Below are positions 10,661-20,525 of a stretch of 64,000 nt of DNA, in pieces; position 1 is the stretch's first letter, and each line of letters begins with the position of its first letter. The DNA is from Serpula lacrymans var. lacrymans S7.9 (Eukaryota > Basidiomycota > Agaricomycetes > Boletales > Serpulaceae): assembly GCF_000218685.1 (NCBI RefSeq), contig NW_006763299.1, positions 1,132,031-1,196,030 of the forward strand, given 5' to 3'. The translations under genes and the position numbers were made by a program. The notes below the pieces were generated by a model, which saw only the letters and a program-made list of their open reading frames with translations, was not told the DNA's origin and ran no database searches.

Positions 10661-11699
10661 ATTGGTGCTAATACTAACATGTGAGAATGCTGGGCCAACT
10701 AGTGAAGATATTTCCAGTCTTTTCCACCTGAATAATGGTACTTTAGCCCAATATAATCAAGACTATTTTGAAATATATGAGTTACAAGTTCCTCATTGTA
10801 GCTTACTGCAAATTTGGGGAGAAGCATTCCCTTTTTTTTAAATGTGGAACATTATCAATTTCTAGATATAATCAATTGCAGGAACCATACACTAGAAAGG
10901 TGCTGTTGTCCTTGCTGATAGATGTGATATGTGAGTTCTGCTTTTTTGCAAGGTTTATTATACCCTTAACTGAAGTAAAAACTAGGAAACACAACACAAA
11001 TGCTGTGACAACAAAGTAATCTGCAGAAGGACATCGAATATTAGATTTACACTAGATCTGGCATATTCTGTGAGGAAAATCCTGACCTTGTAGAAAGTAA
11101 AACATAGTAAAAAGAAACATAAAGTCATGTTCTTGCAAAAACATGAATTTACCACTTTTGTGGCACTACCAAGGTATTTGATACCTTATATTGTACATTC
11201 TCTGAGAGTGGTTCCTGGGGGCTGCTGGCTGAAGGTCTATGGGGAGAGGGGGATGCTTGCTATGTACAGTATAATACACAAGATCTCCATTTTGATACTC
11301 CTACACTAGATGACTTGAGTGTGAGGATTAATTAGGCACTGCTTAGGTATTTAATACCTTGAGTTGTGCCATTTCTGGGAGCTACCAGCTGAAGGTCTAA
11401 GGGGTGACTGGTGCCTATATGCTGACTGTGTATAGTACAGTATCTAAGTCCACAAAGAATCTGAGTGCTGTAAAGGTATTCTTTTTTTAGATTCTTGAGA
11501 AATTGAAATGAATCCGGAAAATATTTTTTCATGCCAAGTAAGGTTTCTGCCAACATTCTCTGTCTCTCATATGATAGTGATGCTGTCTCACACCACTCTT
11601 TTTGGATTATCATTTTTATGGCAATATGTAGAACTCAGGTAATTTCCTTCAAAACTGATTCTGACCATTGACATTGCCCAACTTTTGATTTTTTTTACT
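10661..11699. other. Unique left interior of the hAT-like element
   Basis: AT-rich DNA without a supported gene. Two similar stretches, near 11175-11270 and 11345-11450, share the order TTTGATACCTT or TTTAATACCTT, then GGGGGCTGC or GGGAGCTACC, then GAAGGTCTA. They look like an old internal duplication. No transposase motif is visible. Confidence 0.5.
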
Positions 11700-12910
11700 G
11701 AGGATCATCCCACACTGATCTGGACAAATCCCTGAAATAGGGTGTGATCATCCCAGTTAAATCTGTACATGTCCCCACGTAACATGGGGTTACCCACTTC
11801 TCACATGGACAAATACCAGAAGGGGGTGGGATGATCCCAGTTCAATATGGACAAATACCATAAAGGGATGGGATGATCCCAGCTCAATGTGGACAAATAC
11901 CACAAGAGGATGGGATAATCCCAAGCCAATCTGGGATGATCCCAAACCAATCTGGGAAAATCCCAGTTAAGCATGGACAAATACCAAATGAGATGGGATG
12001 ATCCCAAACCAATATGGGAAAATCCCAGAAAGAGATGGGATGATCCCAGTTAAGCATGGACAAATACCAAAAGAGGATGGGATGATCCCAATTGAATCTG
12101 GGAAAATCCCAGTAAGAGATGGGATGATCCCAGTTGAACATGGACAAATACCAAAATAGGATGGGATGATCCCAATTGAATCTGGGAAAATCCCAGCTTA
12201 ACATGGACAAATACCAAAGAGGATGGGATGATCCCAATCCACTCTGGGAAAATCCCAGCCAGAGATGGGATGATCCCAGCTCAACATGGACAAATACCAA
12301 AAGAGGACGGGATGATCCCAAACCAATCTGGGAAAATCCCACCAAAGGATGGGATGATCCCAGTTAAGCATGGACAAATACTAAATAAGATGGGATGATC
12401 CCAGCTCAACATGGACTAATACCAAAAGAGGATGGGATGATCCCAAACCAATCTGGGAAAATCCCAACAAGAGATAGGATGATCCCAGTTAAACATGGAC
12501 AAATACCAAATGAGATGGGACAATCCCAGCTCAACATGGACAGATACCAAAAGAGGATGGGATGATCCCAATCTACTCTGGGAAAATCCCAGCCAGAGAT
12601 GGGATGATCCCAGCTCAACATGGACAAATACCAAAAGAGGATGGGATGATCCCAAATCAATCTGGGAAAATCTCAGTTCAACATGGACAAATACCAAGGG
12701 GGGATAGGGTCATCTCAAACCAATCTGGGAAAATCCCAGCAAAAAAGGGGATGATCCCAGTTAAATGTGGACAAATACCAAATGGGATGGGATCATCACA
12801 ATTTGATATGGACCAATGCCTGAAGGGTAAAGCATCATCCCAAACCAGCCAAGGAAAGTCTTGGAAAGAGATGGGATCATTCCAGTTCAATCTGATCTAG
12901 AAAAATCTCC
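11700..12910. repeat. Minisatellite of GGGATGATCCC and ATGGACAAATACC units
   Basis: About 1.2 kb consists of alternating blocks. GGGATGATCCCA is followed by a spacer, then TCTGGGAAAATCCCA or ATGGACAAATACCAAA, then the palindrome again. The palindrome spacing alternates around 40-85 bases. The same palindrome occurs in both terminal inverted repeats (near 10530 and 14285). Long open frames over the array on both strands are by-products of the periodicity. Confidence 0.95.
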
Positions 12911-14154
12911 AAATTACATAGGATCATCTCACTACATCACAGACAAATCCAAGCAGGGGACAAGATCACCCTGAGTCAGAATAGGACAGGGAGATCCCAC
13001 AACAGGAACAGAATTATCGAATAGCATGCTTAGGCTGCTGGTGACTCAGCATGACAGGGGAAAATACTCCTGAAATGCACTAAGGTTATTCTGTAACATA
13101 TAATCATAGGTAAGTTCCCAGCAGCTTAAAATATTATTGTCCTTTTCCAGCAGTTTCCATTTTTTACATGTTGCAGTATTTTGTTTGTAAACCAACTATT
13201 ATGTTATGGTAGGACCTGGATGAACCTATGGTTGAACTGGGACAGTGATTCAGAGTAGCCCTCACGTAGGTTCATCCCAAGTCACATGAAATTGCATAAG
13301 CATGCAGAGCACACCTTTCAGCCATTTTTGTTTTCACAAAAATTTATAATCAATTGTATGCGTGGGGACATATAGTGGATAAAATGGGTGTTGGCTTGTG
13401 GATGCTGGGCTGCCACAAAGAGCCAGCAATTTGTCTCATGCAAGACATGTTCTGCCTTTGACAATGATGCAGCAGAGGGAAGGATAATGAATATGTAGTA
13501 CTTACTCGGACTGGTATCTTTGTGCATTTTTCAGTTCAGGCACTTGGATAAAGCTGCACAATTCAAAAAAATATCATATCTTTTGGATCAGCACATTAAA
13601 TGGATTTGTGACATATCTTTGCCTGGTTGCAAGAGTGTTACATTATTTAAAGTTGGATGAGCCTGAATGAGAGGTATTGTAATCCTGCAGATGTATATGC
13701 TTGGTATTGTCAAACATCTTGTATTCCTTTGACTATAAGCCATTTTAAGTAACATTGATAGAAATCCAGGGTAGATAAATCTACTTTGTAATATGCAGTA
13801 AATTATATGATAAGTAGGAATGACAAAGTTATATAGTCAGTTAAGGAAAAGAGATATGGTTGAATTATCTCCTAATCAACTGAATTAAATCAGGTTAATT
13901 TGTAAATGGTTATATGTCACAATTAGTTACACTAACCTTTGGTCAAAGTCTCCTCCATCAATCTATAGTATATGATATTACACTAGAAGCTGGACAAATT
14001 AAGGTTCAATTGAGAGTAAACACCATTTGAAATTTGTATATATGTTATAAATGATGAAAGCAGGTAGTATTGTATTCTGCTTCATGGCTATTAGTACTAT
14101 TGATAATGTATTGATGTTGGCTACATTTATGCAGGAACTATTTTTGCAGTAAAG
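12911..14154. other. Unique right interior of the hAT-like element
   Basis: AT-rich DNA of about 1.2 kb without a supported gene or tandem repeat. The longest frames are short and unlike any family I know. Confidence 0.5.
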
Positions 14155-14407
14155 CCCCCCTGACACCATGTGACATGTGGCAAATGTCTGGGATTATCCC
14201 ATCTAATGGGATTATCCCACCATAACAAATGGTCTGATACCATGGGAAAATCCCAGAAGGGTGGTATTATCCCACTTCTGGGATGATCCCATCCTTGCTG
14301 GAGCACTTGGGATGATACCAGGAAAAACAAGCTCTTAGCTTTATACATTTACACAGATAGTTGAAGCTAAATGCTTATGTTTTGGGGGTGACTGAAGTGT
14401 GCCCAGA

Positions 14408-15174
14408 CCTGATCTATGAAGATTCTGTTAGCGCCTGAATCAAGCAGCGCACTGGTTGGGTGTACTATGCTCCGGGCAAGGTTTTCCACACCAACATCTA
14501 AACAGATCTCTTTTTGGAATAAATATGTGCACATCAACACACGCCTTGGGATTTCAGGAAAGGGTGGCTCTAAAGAAGAAGAAGTATTGAAAGAAACATG
14601 TTTTCCTATTTTATTTTTACCAGAATCAAGCACCCTATTGTTTGTCTCACCGGGGTCACACTCTAAGGGAGACGCTGGTGCAGCGGTAGTATCATTAATA
14701 TTACAGTCACAATGTTTCATACAAGTACATGTTTCAGATAACAAATTTAGAAATCTATTTACAAATTGGGGAGCCACCCCTTTCTTTCCATTATTGCTCG
14801 TGCAACACCCCGGAGCAGGGGCCACCTTGTTGTGGTTTACTTCATTGTTCATAGGAGCGAAGGCACCTAAGTTACCTAAGCTCCAAACTCTTTTCCCTGA
14901 GCCTTCATCTCAGCGGCTTGCTGATCATAAAAGAAGGCCCGGATCTTGTCGTAAGAATAACCGGCCAGAGTATTGAGCTGATCGTCCAATTTCTCCGTTT
15001 CTAATTGGTGCACCTGGCGCCCTTGGTTTTTTTGTTGGACAGCCTGCGCCCTATTTCTACAATCTTGGGCCATGTGCCCCTCCTGCCCACAATTGAAGCA
15101 GGTGAATCTGCGCTTTTGTCCGCCCTGGACCGCGCCAATATCCATAGGAGCACCACGCCCTGGTTAGAACCCAA
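14408..15174 (-). pseudogene. Gypsy-1 gag zinc knuckle and protease
   Basis: On the minus strand RGAPMDIGAVQ precedes a CCHC zinc knuckle (CFNCGQEGHMAQDC). A linker follows, then a retroviral-type aspartic protease whose active site reads ALLDSGANRIF near 14440. The hAT-like element interrupts the protease just after this motif. A TAA near 15164-15166 replaces a glutamine codon by a C-to-T change. This piece joins the gag middle at 16997 across the first 1.8-kb insertion. Confidence 0.88.
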
Positions 15175-16996
15175 TGTCATGCACCAAAATTGATTGGTAG
15201 CATGGACAGGTGTCAAGAATGAAGCGAATATTCAAAAAGACTCGCCTTTGCGCCACACAGGCACAGTGCCACGTGGAATAGTAATTAATATTGCCTTTTT
15301 TGAATCTGTGGCTGATCAGCACCACCTATATTAGGCAATTCAGTCACGCTCACATTTGCTTTTCCATTCGGTACTTTCGGCATTTCGGCATTTCGGCAAA
15401 TTTTTGCGTCGCCACTGGCTACACATGGCATTGCACCCTCGCTTTTGTCGTTTCCTTCACTCCCCTTCCTTTTCCTAGTCCCACCATGGGCCCCTTCCTC
15501 TCCTTTTTATTCTCACCTGACGGTCATTTCTGGATCCCCATTTTAGTTCACCTACTCATCACCTCCACCCTCCTCCTCCTCATCTTCTTTGCTCCCCCAC
15601 CTTTTCTGATGTCACCACTTTCTATCCACTTCCGTCGCCAATCCGTTGACTACCACGTGCCACTGCTGATATCAGCAAAGCCCCGGCGGCCGGTCCAAAT
15701 AGGGCAACAGGTCCATCTTCATGACGTCGATCTGCCATCATATACCATCAAAACATCGGTCGCTTGTCTCGCCTGGTTGGAGCGTGGGTGGGAGGTTTTT
15801 GAGCTGGAGAAGGTTCATCCCCTTGCATTGCCCATGTTCATTGCTATCCCATTCACTTGGGTACACTTATCTTTTGTCCATCATCTTCGCTACAGCTACA
15901 GCTATCACACGCTGCCTGGGACTCACTTGTTCCAAATTGGAACTACTCCCCTCCCTCCCTCACTTGACCAGGTGGTCCAGTACAACCAGTCCATTGGTAA
16001 AGCCATGGAAATGTCAGATTTGGACTAGGTGGTGGACCGGTGGCTCTAGTTTCTTTTTTTTCAGCAGAACATTCATTTACAGTGCGATTATTTTGATTTT
16101 TGAATCATTTTATGGACACATATTTTTTTTAGAATGCCTGACTGACAATAAAGGAACTGTGTTGATACTGATATTGTTTTTTTTCTTTATACTCTTTTTA
16201 CTGCATCTTCTTATGACATCACAATTTTCTTGCTCTTTTTCTCTTATTGGACTTTATTTTTATGACTGTACAAACCTGTACCATTACTTACATAGCATTC
16301 ATTGTTCTATCTCTTTTTTTCCCTTATTTTGACGATCTTATCCTGTACCAACTATGCAGGATTTGTCAGCATACATTCCTTCCTTCATGTTCTTTCTCAT
16401 TCTTTTTGTGCAGCTATACTGTGCAAAGCCTACCTTTCTTTTCACTATATAAACCCCTGTATTTTACCTTGTAAAAAAAAGCACTCAATTCCAGACTTCT
16501 TCTCCAATCTTAAGTCCACTTCTTACTGCTACTTGTGATCCAGTGTGGTCACAACACTTCCCACTTCTACCACTGTTAACTGCTGTCATTGTCACTCATC
16601 ACTTTTGAAGTCTTTATCATCCCTTTCAATTAGAGTCCTTCTGAGCACTACAGTTTGTGCGTCAGAAGCCTGCTATCACTGGGAACCTCATCACCTCATC
16701 ATCCTTGTCATTCTCAAACCTATCTTGTGCTACGATTAGCAAGGTAGTGCTCGTCTATACTCGCCACAAACCCCCTATCTTCTATAAATTCAACTATCCC
16801 TCCTCCTCAAAACCCACACCCATACATCTCTGGGTTTTACTTTGAAGGATCTTCATACATACCACCCCACAAACAACCAGAGCACCCACTGTTCTAGGAG
16901 GCAAAGCCCATAAGCAAGTTCTGTGGAATCTGGGAGGATTGTTTGTTAGTTTGTTTTTTGTGTGTGGTTTTCTAACAACAGTTCTCATCATCGACA
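15175..16996 (+). mobile_element. 1.8-kb LTR-like element, copy 1
   Basis: The copy begins TGTCATGCACCAAA and ends ATCATCGACA, so it has TG…CA termini with short inverted ends (TGTC/GACA). A TATATAAACCCC promoter-like box lies near 16446, followed by a transcribed-looking tail. These are LTR properties, and each copy in the window is solo. It is inserted in Gypsy-1 gag. It differs from copy 2 at many CpG sites, always as decay to TG or CA in copy 1. It shows no normal 4-6 bp target duplication. Confidence 0.85.
15486..16028 (+). CDS. 180-residue open frame inside 1.8-kb LTR copy 1
   Basis: The frame starts at an ATG in a strong context (CCCACCATGGG). It encodes one hydrophobic segment near residues 16-43 (PILVHLLITSTLLLLIFF) followed by a soluble domain rich in aromatic residues. 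It resembles no family I know. Copy 2 has the same length with no indel or stop. I counted about 14 silent and 15-16 replacement differences between the copies. That is fewer replacements than neutral drift predicts, but the sample is small. A membrane protein of the element, or a chance frame, are both possible. Confidence 0.4.
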   Translation: MGPFLSFLFSPDGHFWIPILVHLLITSTLLLLIFFAPPPFLMSPLSIHFRRQSVDYHVPLLISAKPRRPVQIGQQVHLHDVDLPSYTIKTSVACLAWLERGWEVFELEKVHPLALPMFIAIPFTWVHLSFVHHLRYSYSYHTLPGTHLFQIGTTPLPPSLDQVVQYNQSIGKAMEMSDLD

Positions 16997-17350
16997 CTGA
17001 ATGGTTGGAACCCGTGAGAGTGGTTTTTATTTTGGTTTGATGACCCAGGGCTCCTCTGAGAATAGTTGTTTTTGATGGTGGACCCACCACCTTGGTGCAT
17101 TTTGTAGAGCTCTATGGCCCTACCTATCTTTTGAACCTCCTCCGCTGCTTCAGAGAGATTCTCACTTCTCATATCCTGCAGGTAAAGTTGTTCTGCAATG
17201 TGGGGGTTCACATTGCATTCCAGCAGCTCCACTGCATTTTCATAACCAAGACCCCCTTGGATGGAGAGGGCCAGGAACCGGGTTACAAAATCATTCGTCC
17301 TCATGTTGCCTTGTTTGAAGGAACAGATTTGCTGACACGCCCAGTCACGC
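16997..17350 (-). pseudogene. Gypsy-1 gag, middle segment
   Basis: The minus strand encodes a Gypsy capsid segment (MRTNDFVTRFLALS … GLGYENAVELLECN) and a Q/N/S-rich tail ending HGFQPFS at the edge of copy 1. It links to the gag N-terminus across copy 2, where the reading frame is continuous once one copy of the 4-bp duplication is removed. Confidence 0.85.
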
Positions 17351-19172
17351 TGTCATGCACCAAAGTTGATTGGTAGCATGGACAGGTGTCAATAACGAAG
17401 CGAATATTCAAAAAGACTCGCCTTTGCGCCACACAGGCACAGTGCCACGTGGAATAGTAATTAATATTGCCCTTTTTGAACTTGTGGCTGATCAGCACCA
17501 CCTCTATTAGGCAATCCAGTCACGCTCACCTTTGCTTTTCCATCCGGTACTTTCGGCATTTCGGCATTTCGGCAAATTTTCGCGTCGCCACTGGCTACAC
17601 ATTGCATTGCGCCCTCGCTTTTGTCGTTTCCTTTACTCCCCTTCCTTTGTCTAGCCCCACCATGGGCCCCTTCCTCTCCTTTTTATTCTCACCCGACGGT
17701 CGTTTCTGGGTCCCCATTTTAGTTCACCTCCTCGTCACCTCCACCCTCCTCCTCCTCATCTTCTTTGCACCCCCACCATTTCTGATGTCACCACTTCCTA
17801 TCCGCTTCCGTCGCCGATCCGTTGACTACCACGTGCCACTGCTGATATCAGCAAAGCCCCGGCGGCCGGTCCAAATAGGGCAACAGGTCCATCTTCATGA
17901 CGTCGATCTGCCATCATATACTATCAAAACATCGGTCGCTCGTCTTGCCTGGTTGGAGCGTGGGTGGGTAGTTTTTGAGCTGGAGAAGGTTCATCCCCTT
18001 GCGTCGCCCATGTTCATCGCTGTCCCATTCACTTGGGTACACTTATCTTTTGTCCATCGTCTTCGCTACAGCTACACCTACCACACGCTGCCTGGGACTC
18101 ACTTGTTCCAAATTGGAACTACTCCTCTCCCTCCCTCGTTTGATCAGGTGGTCCAACACAACCAGTCCATTGGTAAGGCCATGGAACTGTCAGATTTGGA
18201 CTAGGTGGTGGACCGGTGGCTCCAGTTTCTTTTTTTTCAGCAGAACATTCATTTACAGTGCGATTATTTTTGATTTTTGAATCATTTTTATGGACACATA
18301 TTTTTTTAGAATGCCTGACTGACAATAAAGGAACTGTGTTGATACTGATAGTGTTTTGCCTTGCTCTTTTTTTACTGCATCTTCCCATGACATCATGATT
18401 TTCCTGCTCTCTTTTTGCTATTGGACTTTACTTTATGGCTGTACAAACCTGTGATATTACTCACAGCATTTATTGTTCTATCCCTTTCTTTTCTTTTTTT
18501 GACAATCTTATCCTGTACTACCTACGCAGGATTCGTCAGCGTACATTCCTTCCTTCATATTCTTTCTCATTCTTTTTGCACAGCTATACTGTGCATAGCC
18601 TACTTCTCTTTTACTATATAAACCCCTGTATTTTACCTTGTAAACAATACAACAAGAACTCGATTCCAGACTTCTTCTCTAATCTTAAGTCCACTTCTTA
18701 CTGCTACTTGTGATCCAGTGTGGTCACAACACTTCCCACTTCTACCACTGTTAACTGCTGTCATCGTCACTCGTCACTTTTGAAAGTGATTGTCATCCCC
18801 TTCGATTAGAGTCCTTCTGAGCACTACAGTTTGTGCGTCAGGAGCCTGCTATCACTGGGAACCTCGTCACCTCGTCATCCTCGTTGTTCTCAAACCTACC
18901 TTGTGCTACGATTAGCAAGGTAGTGCTCGTCTATACTCGCCACAAACCCCCTATCTTTCTATAAATTCAACTATCCCTCCTCCTCAAAACCCACACTCAT
19001 ACACCACTGGGTTTTACTTTGAAGGATCTTTATACGTACCACCCCACGAACAACCAGACCACTCCACTGTTCTAGGAGGCAAAGCCCATAAACAAGTTCC
19101 GTGGAATCTGGGAGGATTGTGTGTTAGTTTGTTTTGTGTGTGGTTTTCTAACAACAGTTCTCATCATCGACA
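17351..19172 (+). mobile_element. 1.8-kb LTR-like element, copy 2
   Basis: 1,822 bases from TGTCATGC to ATCGACA, flanked by ACGC on both sides (17347-17350 and 19173-19176), a perfect 4-bp duplication inside Gypsy-1 gag. It has a TATATAAACCCC box near 18617. By eye it is identical to the inverted copy at 24353-26174. With TG…CA ends, a promoter box and a short target duplication, I read it as a solo LTR. A non-autonomous terminal-repeat element is the alternative. Confidence 0.88.
17662..18204 (+). CDS. 180-residue open frame inside 1.8-kb LTR copy 2
   Basis: This has the same length and start context as the frame in copy 1, and the same layout: a short N-terminus, one membrane-like segment (PILVHLLVTSTLLLLIFF), then a soluble part ending MELSDLD. 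The frame can be extended upstream without a stop by 65 codons, but that extension has no ATG. The function is unknown. Confidence 0.4.
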   Translation: MGPFLSFLFSPDGRFWVPILVHLLVTSTLLLLIFFAPPPFLMSPLPIRFRRRSVDYHVPLLISAKPRRPVQIGQQVHLHDVDLPSYTIKTSVARLAWLERGWVVFELEKVHPLASPMFIAVPFTWVHLSFVHRLRYSYTYHTLPGTHLFQIGTTPLPPSFDQVVQHNQSIGKAMELSDLD

Positions 19173-19600
19173 ACGCTCAGCTTGCAGTTTGAAATATTTT
19201 TCGATCTCTACTTTGAGATCATCCCAGGTAGGCCACACTCCCGTGGTGTAGCACTCCTGCATTCTAACTTGGGCGTATTGACTCGCCACAGGTCCCTTTA
19301 GTCAAGATAGCACCGCAGTGGCTACCTCAAAATTGTCGGCAAATGCGTCCCAATTTGCCTTAACCCATATTTGGAGCTTGATCCACCACTCGGCAAATTG
19401 CGCTCTGTCTCCCTCAAAGGTGCCAGGGTCAGCAACAACTTCGACTTTCTTGTTGAACTTTTTCTCTACCGAGGGGGTTGCCGCAGGGGGATTTGCCTGC
19501 AGCTTGGCGAGTTGCGTGGTCAACGCCAAGATTTGTTGCCGCATATTGTGCAACAGAGCATTGATGTCAGGCTGGTTTTGCAACAACATGTCAACTTGTT
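19173..19600 (-). pseudogene. Gypsy-1 gag N-terminal segment
   Basis: The minus strand encodes a coiled N-terminus (LHNMRQQILALTTQLAKLQ) and the start of the Gypsy capsid (FEGDRAQFAEWWIKLQIWV). After a stop the capsid continues to LQAER at the edge of copy 2. The order and motifs match Ty3/Gypsy Gag. Confidence 0.85.
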
Positions 19601-20098
19601 CTCTTTGTAAAGTAAATAAAAAAATGTAACTGGGGGTCCCTGCTTGCTATCTGCAGATCTACCTCTTCCCAGCTGAGTATTGGGTCTCAATCCCCAACTA
19701 CCCACACTACAGTATTTGAAATTGTATATGAAAGGTATTTGTAAGAAACCCTAGTCCAAACGGTTGTCAGGGGGTGGTCTGCTTGTTAAGCTGTCAACCC
19801 TTCTCCAGACTGGTGGAGGCAAGTGCCCGGCCTGGTCAGAGGAAAGAGAAAGTGAAGTTTTTTTGTATATAATTCTAATCAACAGCGGTCCCACACCAAC
19901 TGCTGAGCTAAGTACTCCCCTTAACGCTAGGGGCCGCGTATCAAAGGTGTTGTTTCTGCTCCCAAAGCACTACAAGGTTGTTGCAAAGAGCGCACCTATC
20001 TGCTATGCGGAATATTCCCAAACAATAACCAAATCTCCTTCACCCTGGAGTCCGGGTGCCCAGTGGGACATTTTGCACAATGTGCAAGAGAGTAGAAG
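19601..20098 (-). other. Gypsy-1 5' leader
   Basis: About 500 bases between gag and the primer-binding site. An open frame exists on the plus strand but resembles nothing and is antisense to the element. I see no separate gene here. Confidence 0.6.
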
Positions 20099-20108
20099 AG
20101 CAAGTCCT
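20099..20108 (-). promoter_or_regulatory. Putative self-priming primer-binding site of Gypsy-1
   Basis: In element orientation AGGACTTGCT lies two bases inside the 5' LTR. It is perfectly complementary to AGCAAGTCCT in the LTR (plus strand 20222-20231). That block lies about 33 bases downstream of a TATAAATA box at 20264-20257, where transcription should start. No match to a tRNA 3' end is seen. This is the layout of Tf1-type self-priming, in which the mRNA 5' end folds back onto the primer site. Confidence 0.6.
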
Positions 20109-20110
20109 AA

Positions 20111-20525
20111 TGTAACAACCAAGAGTTAGTTACTCTGGCATACACAGGGACACGCTGTGAGGGTGGTGGTTGGGGAGTGGTTACCCCTTAGGCTGCAGAG
20201 AGTTTGTTGGTTAACAACAGGAGGACTTGCTGAGGAGTCTCCTTGATCTATTGGGGTATTTATACTAATACAGAGTGTTTGTACCTATGTACTGTACAGT
20301 TGATAAAAGCAGTGGCTGATGATGTCAGAGGGCACAGCCCGTGTGACCAGCTCCACTGCATGAGAGACTTTGTGTCTAAAAGAAGAATAAAGGCAGTGTC
20401 ACGCAAGAAAGTGGAGTTAGAATGAAAAGGAAAGTGCCGCATGGCATGGAGTGTGAACTATAGTAAAAGGTTAAAGCAGAGAATGAGAATTAAAGGAGGG
20501 GTCCGAAAATTGTGTTATCGTAACA
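20111..20525 (-). repeat. Gypsy-1 5' LTR (copy C)
   Basis: 415 bases, bordered on the outer side by AGTGC (20526-20530), which reappears as GCACT at 5869-5873. It includes TATAAATA (minus strand, 20264-20257). It is very similar to copy B, with scattered transitions, many at CpG. Confidence 0.92.

Larger units (their letters stand above)
10418..14399. mobile_element. hAT-like non-autonomous DNA transposon, 3,982 bp
   Basis: The element splits the Gypsy-1 protease from its reverse transcriptase. The terminal inverted repeats begin CACTTCAGTCACCCCC and extend about 240 bases (10418 to about 10660, and about 14155 to 14399) with a few mismatches. The flanking 8-bp duplication TGCCCAGA is perfect. 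There is no transposase frame, so it would need one in trans. The subterminal regions and the core carry many copies of the near-palindrome GGGATGATCCC, described under the minisatellite. Eight-base duplications and ends starting with CA fit hAT. The P superfamily also makes 8-bp duplications, so the assignment is not certain. Confidence 0.88.
6632..20525 (-). mobile_element. Gypsy-1, Ty3/Gypsy retrotransposon with nested insertions
   Basis: The element runs on the minus strand from the 5' LTR (20111-20525) to the 3' LTR (6632-7046). It is 13.9 kb long, of which about 7.6 kb are later insertions, leaving about 6.3 kb. Order: leader, gag N-terminus, gag middle, zinc knuckle and protease, reverse transcriptase, RNase H, integrase, polypurine tract. 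Insertions sit at 10418-14399 (hAT-like), 15175-16996 and 17351-19172 (1.8-kb LTR-like). The outer flanks AGTGC (right) and GGGAC (left) differ, because the left LTR took part in an inversion. It is dead: several stops and a mutated RT active site. Confidence 0.93.

Noticed and set aside
11801..12900. Open frames of up to 153 codons with WDHPI or WYLSM repeats on both strands
   Set aside because: They are created by the minisatellite period, occur in several frames of both strands and have no start context or family match.
15291..15485. N-terminal extension of the 180-residue LTR frame (65 codons)
   Set aside because: It would start at TTG. The first ATG, with a strong context, is at 15486, so I keep only the shorter frame.
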